64,000 nucleotides of DNA from Bacillus_BD oryzisoli_A (GCF_043641075.1 NZ_JBHZRC010000007.1:62001-126000); one strand, 5' to 3'. Shown: positions 9,097-18,629, numbered from the stretch's first letter. Made by a program: numbers and translations. The notes: generated from the letters alone by a model not told the origin.

Positions 9097-9903
9097 TTAC
9101 TCTCCTATCCCCTTCGTCTTATTCGTACAAGCCTTCATCGCTTCTAAAATGGCTGCCCTAAATTGGTTTTCCTCCAATGCTGCAACTGCACGAATGGTGG
9201 AACCGCCTGGTGTACATACGTCATCCTTTAATGCACCTGGATGCTTACCTGTATCTAATACCATTTTCGCTGCTCCCAGTATCGCCTGGGCAGCCATTCG
9301 ATAGGCCTGCGCTCGAGGAATTCCATCACGAACACCGCCATCTGCCAGTGCTTCAATGAACATATAGGCATATGCCGGTGAAGAGCCGCTAATTGCAGGG
9401 ACAGCATCCATTAGACTTTCATCAATAATCTCAGTTTTTCCGAAACTGTTTAATAGGCTTTTAACAAAAACTAAATCTTCCTCGGTTAAAGAACTGTTGA
9501 TGCTCATTGCCGTCATCCCTTCTCCCACTAATGACGGTGTATTCGGCATCGTCCGGACCACTTTTATCTCCCGACCGATTCCTCTTTCGACTTGTTCCAT
9601 CGTAATTCCGGCTGCCATTGTAATAATCACAGCCTCTTCTTTCAAACTCCCTTTTATTTCAGCCAAGATTTTATCATGAGCAGATGGATGAACAGCTAGA
9701 AACAGGATATCTGCCCATACTGCTACCTCTTGGTTATATAGACTTCCTTTTACTTTATAATCTCTTTCAACCTCCAAAAGGGTTGATTCTTTGCTTGTAC
9801 TTACCATCATATTCTCGGGTGGAACAACACCAGCCTTCAGCATTCCTGCCATGATTGCCTTACCCATTTTACCGCAGCCAATAAATCCAATTTTCTTGTT
9901 CAT
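9097..9903 (-). CDS. proC: pyrroline-5-carboxylate reductase
   Basis: 268 aa with an N-terminal Rossmann motif (IGFIGCGKMGKAIMAGM) and the P5CR C-terminal signature: SGSSPAYAYMFIEALADG and CTPGGSTIRAVAALE. It catalyses the last step of proline synthesis, P5C to proline with NAD(P)H. ATG 9901-9903 is chosen over a GTG three codons upstream because AGGAAGTGAG lies at proper distance from it. Bacilli often carry several paralogues (proG, proH, proI); which one this is cannot be decided. Confidence 0.9.
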   Translation of the reverse strand: MNKKIGFIGCGKMGKAIMAGMLKAGVVPPENMMVSTSKESTLLEVERDYKVKGSLYNQEVAVWADILFLAVHPSAHDKILAEIKGSLKEEAVIITMAAGITMEQVERGIGREIKVVRTMPNTPSLVGEGMTAMSINSSLTEEDLVFVKSLLNSFGKTEIIDESLMDAVPAISGSSPAYAYMFIEALADGGVRDGIPRAQAYRMAAQAILGAAKMVLDTGKHPGALKDDVCTPGGSTIRAVAALEENQFRAAILEAMKACTNKTKGIGE

Positions 9904-10023
9904 TGATCTCACTTCCTATTCTCATTCGCTCACTAACCACATCATAGCAAAAACGGCAGGTGGAGAAAAACTTTCCTCTTTGCTACAATCAAGAAATACT
10001 AAATTTTACAGGAGTGTTAAACG

Positions 10024-10623
10024 TTGGAACCATTACCGTCTGAATTTTTCAAAAAGCCTACACTTGTGCTAGCAAAGGAATTACTTGGATGTCTGCTTGT
10101 AAAAGAAACCTCTGAAGGTACTGCTGCCGGCTATATTGTTGAAACAGAGGCCTATATGGGTCCTGAAGACAGGGCCGCACACAGCTTTGAGAATCGACGA
10201 ACGAAACGAACAGAGATTATGTTTGGCGAAGCTGGCTTTGTCTATACATATGCCATGCATACACATACCCTTGTGAATGTCGTGAGTGGACCGGTCGGAA
10301 AGCCTGAAGCCATTCTAATCCGTGCAGTCGAGCCCTTCCACGGACTTGAGCTAATGAAGGAACGACGTAATACAGAGAATTTGAAAAATCTTACGGATGG
10401 ACCCGGCAAATTAACAAAAGCACTCGGCATCACAATGGAGGATTACGGCCACCCCTTCACACTGCCACCGTTATATATCGCCTCCGGAAAAAGTCCGGAG
10501 GATATCTCAATTGGTCCTCGAATTGGAATTGATAATGCCGGTGAAGCAAGGGACTATCCATGGAGATTTTGGATAACGGATAATTCGTTTGTTTCACGAA
10601 ACCGAAAAAAGCCGGTGAAATAA
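10024..10623 (+). CDS. DNA-3-methyladenine glycosylase (AAG/MPG family)
   Basis: 199 aa, the family's usual size. The AAG fold motifs are ELLGCLLV, the catalytic Glu in VETEAYMGPEDRAAH, and the substrate-pocket stretch FVYTYAMHTHTLVNVV, followed by AILIRAVEP. It excises alkylated and deaminated purines in base-excision repair. The start is TTG 10024, 9 nt after AGGAG. Divergent from proC with a short spacer; no cotranscribed partner is evident, though the D-cysteine desulfhydrase gene follows on the same strand. Confidence 0.92.
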   Translation: MEPLPSEFFKKPTLVLAKELLGCLLVKETSEGTAAGYIVETEAYMGPEDRAAHSFENRRTKRTEIMFGEAGFVYTYAMHTHTLVNVVSGPVGKPEAILIRAVEPFHGLELMKERRNTENLKNLTDGPGKLTKALGITMEDYGHPFTLPPLYIASGKSPEDISIGPRIGIDNAGEARDYPWRFWITDNSFVSRNRKKPVK

Positions 10624-10729
10624 CGAATCAGCCTATTCGATTATCGTTTTGATTGCACTGGAGCATTTGTTATCATGGACTTATATTATTTTTAGTAGAC
10701 AGCATTCTTCTCTGGAAAGGAGATTTATC

Positions 10730-11725
10730 ATGAATTTAGCGCAGTTTCCTAGAAAGCGATACACCACATCCTACACCCCAATCGAGAAGCTAGAGCATTT
10801 CTCTAAAGCTCTCGGAGGACCTTCCATTTATATGAAGAGAGATGATTTGCTTGGTCTGACTGCCGGAGGAAATAAAACAAGAAAGTTAGAGTTTCTTATG
10901 GCGGATGCACTGAAGCAGGGTGCAGATACGATTATTACATGCGGTGGTATTCAATCCAACCATTGCCGCTTAACTTTGGCAGCTGCTGTGAAGGAAAATT
11001 TGAACTGTATTCTTGTGCTAGAAGATGGAGTGGAAGAAAGTACAGAGCCTGATTTTAACGGTAACTATTTTCTCTATCATTTATTAGGTGCGGAGCATAT
11101 TAAAATTGTTCCAAATGGGTCGGATTTAATGAAAGAAATGCAGATGGTCGCTGAAGAGCTTTCAACGAAAGGAAGGCATTCCTATTTAATTCCTGTAGGA
11201 GGCTCCAATGTCATCGGTGCAACAGGATATGCAGCCTGTGCACAGGAGATTTTAACGCAAATGTTTGACCAAGAGTTACATTTTGATGCTGTGATGTGTG
11301 TAAGTGGAAGCGGTGGCATGCAGACTGGATTGATTGCCGGATTTTATGGGAATCAGAGCGGAATCCCTGTCATCGGGATAAATGTTAGCAGGGGCAAAGC
11401 AGCACAGGAGGAAAAGGTATATGAGCTTGTAACTGAAACGGCAGCACATCTTGGCCTTCCTAATGCAATCACTCGTGATGCCGTTACATGCTTTGATGAA
11501 TATGTCGGGCCCGGGTATGCGATACCCACACCTGAAATGGTAGAAGCAGTGAAGCTGATGGCCAGAACAGAGGGGATTTTGCTTGATCCTGTCTATACAG
11601 GAAAAGCCGCCGCAGGGCTGATTGATTTAATTCGAAAAGGTCACTTTAAAAAGGACGACACCATTTTATTTGTTCATTCCGGAGGTTCTCCTGCTTTATA
11701 CGCAAATACGTCGCTTTTTCGATAA
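10730..11725 (+). CDS. dcyD: D-cysteine desulfhydrase (PLP-dependent, ACC-deaminase family)
   Basis: 331 aa, start ATG 10730 after GGAAAGGAG. Fold-type II PLP enzyme: the Schiff-base Lys lies in LTAGGNKTRKLEF, then IQSNHCRLT, and the phosphate loop near SGSGGMQTGL. The family converts D-cysteine to pyruvate, H2S and ammonia; the close relative ACC deaminase is less likely given the overall DcyD-like sequence. It converges on a cystine-type ABC importer, which recalls the enterobacterial tcyJ-dcyD-tcyL-tcyN arrangement and supports a sulfur amino-acid role. Confidence 0.85.
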   Translation: MNLAQFPRKRYTTSYTPIEKLEHFSKALGGPSIYMKRDDLLGLTAGGNKTRKLEFLMADALKQGADTIITCGGIQSNHCRLTLAAAVKENLNCILVLEDGVEESTEPDFNGNYFLYHLLGAEHIKIVPNGSDLMKEMQMVAEELSTKGRHSYLIPVGGSNVIGATGYAACAQEILTQMFDQELHFDAVMCVSGSGGMQTGLIAGFYGNQSGIPVIGINVSRGKAAQEEKVYELVTETAAHLGLPNAITRDAVTCFDEYVGPGYAIPTPEMVEAVKLMARTEGILLDPVYTGKAAAGLIDLIRKGHFKKDDTILFVHSGGSPALYANTSLFR

Positions 11726-11764
11726 GAGGTTTGATAAGTAATATACTATACAATTGCTACATAT

Positions 11765-12641
11765 GAAGGACATTTCGGGCGTTCACTGCTTAGTTCTCGT
11801 CCTTCACAACCCCTTTGAAGGACATTTCGGGCGTTAGCTGCTCAGTTCTTGTCCTTCATAACCCCTTTGAAGGACATTTCGAGACTTTACTGCTCAGTTC
11901 TTGTCCTTCATAACCCCTTTGAAGGACATTTCGAGACTTTGCTGCTTAGTTCTTGTCCTTCATAACCCCTTTGAAGGACATTTCGAGCGTTTGCTGCTTA
12001 GTTCTTGTCCTTCATGACCCCTTTGAAGGACATTCCAGGAGTTTGCTGCTTAGTTTTTGTCCTTCATGACCCCTTTGAAGGACATTTCGAGCGTTCGCTG
12101 CTTAGTTCTTGTCCTTCACAACCCCTATGAAGGACATTTCGAGCGTTTGCTGCTTAGTTCTTGTCCTTCATGACCCCTTTGAAGGACATTTCGAGCGTTC
12201 GCTGCTTAGTTCTTGTCCTTCACAACCTTTATGAAGGACATTTCGAGCGTTCGCTGCTTAGTTCTTGTCCTTCACAACCTCTTTGAAGGACATTTCGAGA
12301 CTTTACTGCTTAGTTCTTGTCCTTCACAACCTCTTTGAAGGACATTTCGGGCGTTCGCTGCTTAGTTCTTGTCCTTCACAACCCCTTTGAAGGACACTTC
12401 GAGCGTTAGCTGCTTAGTTCTTGTCCTTCATAACCCCTTTGAAGGACATTTCGAGACTTTGCTGCTTAGTTCTTGTCCTTCATAACCCCTTTGAAGGACA
12501 TTTCGAGACTTTGCTTCCTAGTTCTTGTCCTTCACAACCCCTATGAAGGACATTTCGAGACTTTGCTGCTTAGTTCTTGTCCTTCACACCCCCTTTGAAG
12601 GACTTTTCGAGCGGCGGAGCTCCATGCTTTGTCCTTCAATC
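11765..12641. repeat. array of 17 tandem 52-bp hairpin units
   Basis: GAAGGA begins at 11765 and recurs every 52 bp without exception to 12597 (17 units; the last has a diverged core). Each unit carries TGAAGGACA and the inverse TGTCCTTCA about 26 nt apart, and units are joined by an AACCCCTTT-like linker. Variation is limited to a few central positions (GCGTTCGCT versus GACTTTGCT types) and rare linker changes. The array fills the space between convergent dcyD and the ABC importer. 52 is not a multiple of 3 and no plausible coding sequence runs through it. Confidence 0.95.
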
Positions 12642-12657
12642 AAAATCCGAACCCCCA

Positions 12658-13395
12658 CTACTCCTGTAACATCCTCAAAAATTGCTTGGTCCGTTCTTCT
12701 TTTGGGTGCGTAAACATTTCCTTCGGCACACTTCGTTCTACAATCACACCCCCATCCATAAAAATGACTTCATCCGCTACCTCCCTGGCAAATCGCATTT
12801 CATGAGTAACCACAATCATCGTCATCCCTTCTCGAGCAAGGTCTTTCATGACTTTTAACACTTCTCCGACGAGCTCGGGGTCAAGCGCGGAGGTGGGTTC
12901 ATCAAATAACATGACCTTTGGCTCCATTGCTAATGCGCGCGCAATCCCTACACGCTGCTGTTGGCCGCCAGAAAGCTGAAAGGGGTAATAATCCAGCTTA
13001 TCTCCCAGCCCTACCTTTGACAGCAGGTCTTCTGCTCTTTTTTTCACGACATCTTTGGGCTCTTTTTTTACCGTAATCGGACCTTCCATGACATTTTCAA
13101 GTGCTGTTTTATGGGGAAACAAATTATAATTTTGGAAAACCATACCGGTTAAACTACGAAAAAGAGGTACCTGTTTCTTCGGTACAGTTTGAGAAAAATC
13201 TAGTGATTGGTTCTCAATTGAAACCATGCCTGCTGTTGGGACTTCCAGGACATTCAGGCATCTGAGAAAGGTTGTTTTTCCCGAACCCGATGGTCCAATT
13301 AAGACGACTACCTTGCCTTTCTCTACCTCTAAATCAATGCCCTTTAGGACCTCCAGTTCACCAAATCTCTTATGTAAATTCTTTATCCTAATCAT
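12658..13395 (-). CDS. polar amino acid (cystine-type) ABC importer, ATP-binding subunit
   Basis: 245 aa with Walker A GPSGSGKTT, a Q-loop (FQNYNLFPH), signature LSGGQQQRVGIARAL, Walker B VMLFDEPTSALD and the H-loop VTHEM. This is the GlnQ/TcyC/TcyN class, cytosolic, energising the permease encoded 42 bp upstream. AAGGAGAAC precedes the ATG. It is the last gene of a three-gene operon (binding protein, permease, ATPase), and the 52-bp repeat array begins right after it. Confidence 0.9.
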   Translation of the reverse strand: MIRIKNLHKRFGELEVLKGIDLEVEKGKVVVLIGPSGSGKTTFLRCLNVLEVPTAGMVSIENQSLDFSQTVPKKQVPLFRSLTGMVFQNYNLFPHKTALENVMEGPITVKKEPKDVVKKRAEDLLSKVGLGDKLDYYPFQLSGGQQQRVGIARALAMEPKVMLFDEPTSALDPELVGEVLKVMKDLAREGMTMIVVTHEMRFAREVADEVIFMDGGVIVERSVPKEMFTHPKEERTKQFLRMLQE

Positions 13396-13437
13396 GAATG
13401 TTCTCCTTATTCAACATGCCTCAGCAGCAATGCGATA

Positions 13438-14139
13438 TTACTTTGCTACATACCGGTCAAACCGGCTTTCCAGTCTTCCCTGTACAATGGATAACAGAAA
13501 ACAAATCACCCAATAAATGAGGGCTGCCTCGGAGTATAACAATAAAAATTCATAGTTCGTAGCGGCTATTTCCTGCGCTCTTCTGAACATTTCTGTTACA
13601 AGAATCATTGCTGCCAGCGAGGTATCCTTTACTAAGCTAATAAAGGAATTAGAAAGCGGCGGTATGGATACCCTTGTTGCCTGCGGGAGAATAATTCGTT
13701 TTAATGCCTGTGTATAAGACATGCCTATGGAGTAGGCTGCTTCCCATTGCCCCTTCGGAATTGATACAATTGCAGCGCGTATGATTTCTGACGCATAGGC
13801 ACCGACACTTAAGGAAAACCCAATGACTGCTGATGGAAACGGATCTATAATCACTCCAATAGTCGGAAGCCCGTAGAAGATAATAAATAATTGCACTAGT
13901 AAAGGCGTTCCTCTTATCGCTGATACATAGAATCTTGCAATCATTTGCAATACTTTAATGGAAGATAACCGGGCAAGTGCGGTTAAGACAGCTAAAATAA
14001 TACCGACTATAAACGTGATGATGGTTAACGGAATCGTATAAAGCACCGCTCCCTCCAGCAATGGCTGAAGGGAACTTTTTGCAATTTCAATTAAGCGGGC
14101 AGTCCGGTCTTGATCCATCATGATATTATTTAAGTACAT
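13438..14139 (-). CDS. polar amino acid (cystine-type) ABC importer, permease
   Basis: A HisM/TcyB-type permease of about 233 aa with several membrane spans and the EAA loop (AYSIGMSYTQALKRIILPQATR) that docks on the ATPase. The start is uncertain: ATG 14137-14139 follows a weak GGTGAA and overlaps the upstream lipoprotein gene by 14 bp; ATG 14119-14121 is the alternative. The product works with its two neighbours in amino-acid uptake. Confidence 0.88.
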   Translation of the reverse strand: MYLNNIMMDQDRTARLIEIAKSSLQPLLEGAVLYTIPLTIITFIVGIILAVLTALARLSSIKVLQMIARFYVSAIRGTPLLVQLFIIFYGLPTIGVIIDPFPSAVIGFSLSVGAYASEIIRAAIVSIPKGQWEAAYSIGMSYTQALKRIILPQATRVSIPPLSNSFISLVKDTSLAAMILVTEMFRRAQEIAATNYEFLLLYSEAALIYWVICFLLSIVQGRLESRFDRYVAK

Positions 14140-14968
14140 TTTCACCAAACCATTTCTTTGAAATTTTTTCATAGGTGCCGTCATCAATCATGTCCTGTAA
14201 TGCTTTATTCACAGCTTCCACCAATGTATCGTTTCCTTTGCGGAACATGAGACCGCTTTGACTTGCCTCTTCTCTCTCCGCAACAATTTTTACAGGAGCA
14301 TCAGGCTTTTTCTTTTTGTAATCAAGAAATGAAATATTATCGTTAACGGTTACATCCGCACGCTTTGAATTAATCAATTCAATTGACTGCGTAAAGCCTT
14401 CTACACCTACAATTTCAGCTCCATACTCACGAGCGATATCACCATAATTACTTGTCAACGATTGGGCGGCTTTCAAGCCTTTTATATCCTCAAAGCTTTT
14501 AACGGTTTCATTATCTTCAGATGCAATTAACACAGCCTTTGAGGTAATATAAGGGTCGGAAAAGTCGTATTTTTCCTGACGGTCTGGGCGGATTCCAACC
14601 TGATTCGCAATCATATCAAAGCGCTCGGCATCTAATCCGGCAAAAATGGCATCCCATTGTGTTTCTGAAAACTCAGCTTCAACACCTAATCGTTTCGCAA
14701 CTTCCTTCGAAATCTCCACATCAAAACCAGTTAACTCACCTTTGTCATCATGGAATGTAAACGGAGCATATGTACCTTCTGTTCCAACCTTGAGCTTTCC
14801 TTCCTCTTTAATTTTCCCTAGCAGCCCCTCTTCTTTTGTCTCATTCTTATCTTCAGTCTTAGTAGCATTATTCTCTTCATTGTCTTGTTTTGCGTCATTT
14901 GTACCACATGCAAAAAGCATCATACTTAAACTGAATAAAAGAATAAACAGTACAGAATATTTCTTCAT
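14126..14968 (-). CDS. amino acid ABC transporter substrate-binding lipoprotein
   Basis: 280 aa. The signal peptide ends in a lipobox (LFAC, Cys at ~21), followed by a charged Asn/Glu/Lys linker and a family-3 solute-binding domain (GKLKVGTEGTYAPFTFHDDKG; GFDVEISKEVAKRLG). It is anchored outside the membrane and delivers substrate to the adjacent permease. The neighbourhood with D-cysteine desulfhydrase points to cystine or D-cysteine, but ligand residues cannot be proven by eye. AGGAGG precedes the ATG. Confidence 0.88.
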   Translation of the reverse strand: MKKYSVLFILLFSLSMMLFACGTNDAKQDNEENNATKTEDKNETKEEGLLGKIKEEGKLKVGTEGTYAPFTFHDDKGELTGFDVEISKEVAKRLGVEAEFSETQWDAIFAGLDAERFDMIANQVGIRPDRQEKYDFSDPYITSKAVLIASEDNETVKSFEDIKGLKAAQSLTSNYGDIAREYGAEIVGVEGFTQSIELINSKRADVTVNDNISFLDYKKKKPDAPVKIVAEREEASQSGLMFRKGNDTLVEAVNKALQDMIDDGTYEKISKKWFGENVLK

Positions 14969-15270
14969 CTTATTGCCTCCTGATAGTATGGTTTATCAAT
15001 CCAAAAAATAATTGTTTTTAATAGGATTCTTATTCTGAGGCTTAATTATGCAATAGCTCGTCTTAATAAAATTTTTTCAAAAAAATAATAGCAAAGAATA
15101 TTCTATGGAAGGAATTCGAATCAAAATGGCTAATTTCACAATCAATTCCTTAAATCACCCACCTTATTCCAAGTCAAAAATTCTACCCTTATTCAACTAA
15201 TAGTGCTAAAATAATAAAAAGTTCAAAAATTAACTTAAAAGATAGATTGCTAGAAAGCGGGGGAATTATT
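14969..15270. other. divergent intergenic region, cystine-type importer / ilvD
   Basis: About 300 bp, very AT-rich. AATTTTTTCAAAAAA near 15067 is a poor match (about 11 of 15) to the CodY box AATTTTCWGAAAATT, which would suit ilvD but is weak. No T-box leader (specifier hairpin plus antiterminator) was seen. Confidence 0.3.
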
Positions 15271-16950
15271 TTGGCAGAATTACGCAGTGATATGATTACA
15301 AAAGGTGTCGACCGTGCACCACATCGAAGCCTGCTTCGTGCAGCTGGAGTAAAAGAGGAAGATTTTGGAAAACCATTTATCGCGGTTTGTAATTCTTATA
15401 TTGATATTGTTCCTGGACATGTTCATTTACAAGAATTCGGAAAATTAGTAAAAGAGGCAATTATTGAAGCCGGCGGTGTTCCTTTTGAATTTAATACAAT
15501 TGGAGTAGATGATGGAATTGCGATGGGACATATCGGAATGCGCTATTCCCTTCCAAGTCGTGAGATTATTGCGGATTCAGTAGAAACTGTTGTATCAGCA
15601 CACTGGTTTGATGGTATGGTTTGTATTCCAAATTGTGACAAAATCACACCAGGGATGATGATGGCAGCCCTTCGTGTTAATATCCCTACTATTTTTGTAA
15701 GCGGCGGTCCTATGGAGGCTGGAAAGGATTCAGCAGGAAATGCACTTAATCTAAATTCTGTATTTGAAGGTGTAGGCGCTTATCAGGCCGGTAATATTGA
15801 TGAAACTAGATTAAAGGAAATTGAAACTGTTGCATGTCCTACATGCGGTTCTTGTTCAGGAATGTTCACAGCAAACTCTATGAACTGTTTAGCAGAAGGA
15901 CTTGGACTTGCCCTTCCAGGTAACGGTACAATTCTAGCAACAGCTCCTGAGCGCCGTGACTTTGTTAAAAAGTCAGCTAAACAATTAATGGAGCTGATTA
16001 AAAAGGATATTAAACCTCGTGATATCGTAACATTGGATGCAATTGACAATGCCTTTGCATTAGACATGGCTATGGGCGGGTCTACAAACACTGTTCTGCA
16101 TACATTAGCACTAGCGCAAGAAGCAGAGATCGAGTACTCATTGGAACGTATCAATGAAGTAGCTGCCCGTGTACCGCATCTAGCGAAAATTGCACCTGCT
16201 TCAGACTATCATATTGAAGATGTGCATAAAGCTGGCGGAGTTAGTGCAATCATTAACGAGGTTCTTAAAAAGCCGGGATCCATTAACGGCGACTGCTTGA
16301 CTGTATCAGGTAAAACATTACGCGAAAATGTTGAGGGTGCAGAAATCTTAGATACGAATGTCATCCGTCCACTTGATAACCCGCATTCAGAACAAGGCGG
16401 ACTTGCCGTTCTTTTCGGTAACCTTGCACCGCAAGGTTCGATTGTTAAAGTTGGTGCGGTTGACCCATCTGTTGGCGGCTATCATAGAGGCCCTGCCATC
16501 TGCTTTGATTCTCAAGAGGATGCTCTTTCTGGAATTATCACTGGTAAGGTACAGGAAGGTAACGTTGTCGTTATCCGTTATGAAGGCCCTAAAGGCGGTC
16601 CTGGTATGCCTGAAATGCTTGCTCCTACTTCTCAAATCGTGGGACGCGGTCTTGGCGCGAAGGTTGGTTTAATTACGGATGGTCGTTTCTCAGGTGCATC
16701 CCGTGGAATTTCTATTGGACATATTTCTCCAGAAGCTGCTGAAGGCGGTCCAATTGCTTTTGTTGAAGACGGCGATATTATTGAACTTGATATGAACAAC
16801 CGTAAGATTACGCTTGAGGTTTCTGATGAAGAAATGGCAAAACGCAAAGCCAATTGGAAAGGCTTTGAACCAAAAGTGAAAAAAGGATATTTAGCCCGCT
16901 ACTCCAAGCTTGTTACAAACGCAAGCTCCGGCGGTGTTTTAAAAATCTAA
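15271..16950 (+). CDS. ilvD: dihydroxy-acid dehydratase
   Basis: 559 aa, the usual length. It begins MAELRSDMITKGVDRAPHR with TTG 15271 after GGGGGA. Fe-S ligands are in CNSYIDIVPGH, PNCDKITPGM and CPTCGSCSGMF; the C-terminus carries the family block SQIVGRGLGAKVGLITDGRFSG in two conserved segments. It dehydrates dihydroxy-isovalerate and dihydroxy-methylvalerate in valine and isoleucine synthesis. As in B. subtilis it stands alone, not in an ilv operon; an intrinsic terminator follows directly. Confidence 0.95.
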   Translation: MAELRSDMITKGVDRAPHRSLLRAAGVKEEDFGKPFIAVCNSYIDIVPGHVHLQEFGKLVKEAIIEAGGVPFEFNTIGVDDGIAMGHIGMRYSLPSREIIADSVETVVSAHWFDGMVCIPNCDKITPGMMMAALRVNIPTIFVSGGPMEAGKDSAGNALNLNSVFEGVGAYQAGNIDETRLKEIETVACPTCGSCSGMFTANSMNCLAEGLGLALPGNGTILATAPERRDFVKKSAKQLMELIKKDIKPRDIVTLDAIDNAFALDMAMGGSTNTVLHTLALAQEAEIEYSLERINEVAARVPHLAKIAPASDYHIEDVHKAGGVSAIINEVLKKPGSINGDCLTVSGKTLRENVEGAEILDTNVIRPLDNPHSEQGGLAVLFGNLAPQGSIVKVGAVDPSVGGYHRGPAICFDSQEDALSGIITGKVQEGNVVVIRYEGPKGGPGMPEMLAPTSQIVGRGLGAKVGLITDGRFSGASRGISIGHISPEAAEGGPIAFVEDGDIIELDMNNRKITLEVSDEEMAKRKANWKGFEPKVKKGYLARYSKLVTNASSGGVLKI

Positions 16951-16954
16951 TAAT

Positions 16955-16984
16955 AAAAGGAACCTCCTTATGGGGTTCCTTTTT
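16955..16984 (+). terminator. terminator after ilvD
   Basis: AAAAGGAACC (16955-16964) pairs with GGTTCCTTTT (16974-16983) and ends in a T run. Confidence 0.88.
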
Positions 16985-17044
16985 ATGTATTTCTAAAAAT
17001 CCCCACTCTCTAAAGAAAAACAAAGAGGACGCCAGAAGCATCCT

Positions 17045-17815
17045 CTAAATGGATTTTTCCGTCCTGCAGTTATGAGGACAGGTGTTACAACGTTTCGGAG
17101 AACCTTCTAACCTATAATATAAACAACAGGTTGTTCTAATACGTATTTCATCCTTATTACCATCCACATACTTTTTATTATCATAGAACTTTTTCAATGG
17201 ATTTTCCCGGATATCTCCAAAAAGACTGCCAGGTGCTTCATTGATTAGGTAATCATAGTCTTCATATGCCCTTTTCACTATTTCATTATCATTTATTTTT
17301 GTTAGCACTTTTTCATAAAGCCAAAATAAATAAATGGCGACGTTTTCCCATAGAATTCTTTTGGACTGTTGTGTAACGTTTGATATTTGTGTAATCATTG
17401 CACTTATATGATTAAGGAATACATCTTTAATTACCTCTTCTCTAAAACGTTCCCTATCTGTAGAAGCAACTTCAACACATAATTGAGGGAAATAAAATCG
17501 GGGTAACCAGCTTCTATCTCCTTCTTCAGTTTGAAGACTAATAGTATGACATGACAGGTTTATTTTTTTATTCAATACTGTCATCGCATATAACGAAATG
17601 GCTGCCAAAAAAGCATACCTTTTAATGAAAAGGGAGGCTGTTACCTTACTATTCGAAGATCCAATAACAGTACCTGCCTGCTTCAAATAGGCTAACAATA
17701 TATGATCATTAAATAATTCATTTAAACAAATAGATTGATTTGATGGATTTTTTTCCGTGGTTAGACGAAACTGGCTTAACGCTTCTATTTCAGCTTTATT
17801 TAACATATCAGGCAT
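17045..17815 (-). CDS. FhuF-like 2Fe-2S ferric-siderophore reductase
   Basis: About 256 aa. The C-terminus carries the FhuF-type cluster: CC, eleven residues, then CNTC (E. coli FhuF has CC-x10-C-x2-C). FhuF proteins release iron from imported ferric siderophores by one-electron reduction in the cytosol. It is the last gene of the Fur-controlled siderophore-uptake operon and overlaps the ATPase gene. ATG 17813-17815 is favoured for its spacing from AAGGATGG; an in-frame ATG at 17825-17827 is the alternative. N-terminal similarity is weak, so assignment rests on the Cys motif and context. Confidence 0.78.
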   Translation of the reverse strand: MPDMLNKAEIEALSQFRLTTEKNPSNQSICLNELFNDHILLAYLKQAGTVIGSSNSKVTASLFIKRYAFLAAISLYAMTVLNKKINLSCHTISLQTEEGDRSWLPRFYFPQLCVEVASTDRERFREEVIKDVFLNHISAMITQISNVTQQSKRILWENVAIYLFWLYEKVLTKINDNEIVKRAYEDYDYLINEAPGSLFGDIRENPLKKFYDNKKYVDGNKDEIRIRTTCCLYYRLEGSPKRCNTCPHNCRTEKSI

Positions 17816-18629
17816 ATACGATTCCATCCTTCTTATTCATACGTCTTCCTTTTCCAAAAGGGATGCATAAAGGGGTGCCGTAATGAGGGTCAACGATCAC
17901 GTCGCATTCTAACCCAAATACACTCCTGACTAGCTTATCATTTATCACAAACTCAGGCTTTCCTTGAGCAAAGATTTTCTTCTCCTTGATTGCCACTATA
18001 TTATGTGCATAGCGACACGCTAGGTTTAAGTCATGTAGAACCATGACAATGGTTCTTTTTTCCTTCTCATTAAGCTCAAACAGCAGATCAAGGATGTCTA
18101 TTTGATGTGTTAAATCTAAATAGGTAGTTGGTTCGTCAAGAAGTATAATATCCGTATCCTGAGCCAATGTCATCGCAATCCATGCTCGCTGACGTTGACC
18201 GCCAGATAGGGAATCAACAGCCCGATCCTTCAATTTTTCAATCCCTGTTGCTACTAGCGCCTGATTTACTTTCTCCTCATCTTCCTTCGTCCACTGCTTC
18301 AGCCATGTTTGGTATGGATAACGGCCTTGTTTAACAAGCTGTAGAACCGTTAGACCTTCAGGTGCTGTAGATGACTGTGGAAGAATAGCCATTTGTTTCG
18401 CAACATCCTTTGTTGACATTTTTGCAATGGCATTTCCTTCAATTAAAACTGCCCCCGATTTTGGTTTCAATAGCCGGGCAATCGAACGGAGAAGTGTAGA
18501 TTTTCCACAGCCATTTCCCCCAATAAAAACGGTAACCTCCCCTTTTGGTATGGAAAGATTCATTTCTTCTATAATAATTGAATCACCATATGAAAGAGTA
18601 AGCTCTTTCGTCTCAATTGCCTGCTCCAT
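17808..18629 (-). CDS. siderophore ABC transporter ATP-binding protein (FecE/YusV-like)
   Basis: 273 aa with Walker A IGGNGCGKSTLLRS, signature LSGGQRQRAWIAMTLAQ, Walker B IILLDEPTTYLD and the LDLTHQIDILDLL block typical of FecE/FhuC ATPases. It energises the two FecCD permeases upstream on the same strand. AAAGGAGGACC precedes the ATG. A short interspersed repeat separates it from the permease gene. The 3' end overlaps the FhuF-like gene, so translation may be coupled. Confidence 0.92.
   Translation of the reverse strand: MEQAIETKELTLSYGDSIIIEEMNLSIPKGEVTVFIGGNGCGKSTLLRSIARLLKPKSGAVLIEGNAIAKMSTKDVAKQMAILPQSSTAPEGLTVLQLVKQGRYPYQTWLKQWTKEDEEKVNQALVATGIEKLKDRAVDSLSGGQRQRAWIAMTLAQDTDIILLDEPTTYLDLTHQIDILDLLFELNEKEKRTIVMVLHDLNLACRYAHNIVAIKEKKIFAQGKPEFVINDKLVRSVFGLECDVIVDPHYGTPLCIPFGKGRRMNKKDGIVYA

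Noticed and set aside
11765..12641. Possible CRISPR array
   Set aside because: The whole 52-bp unit is conserved, with no unique spacers, and no cas genes are near. It is a tandem repeat.
12525..12713. Reading frame running from the repeat array into the ABC ATPase end
   Set aside because: It depends on repeat sequence with a 52-bp (non-triplet) period and overlaps a clear gene on the other strand; no ribosome site.
15011..15270. T-box or clear CodY operator ahead of ilvD
   Set aside because: No T-box core seen; the best CodY-like match has about four mismatches.
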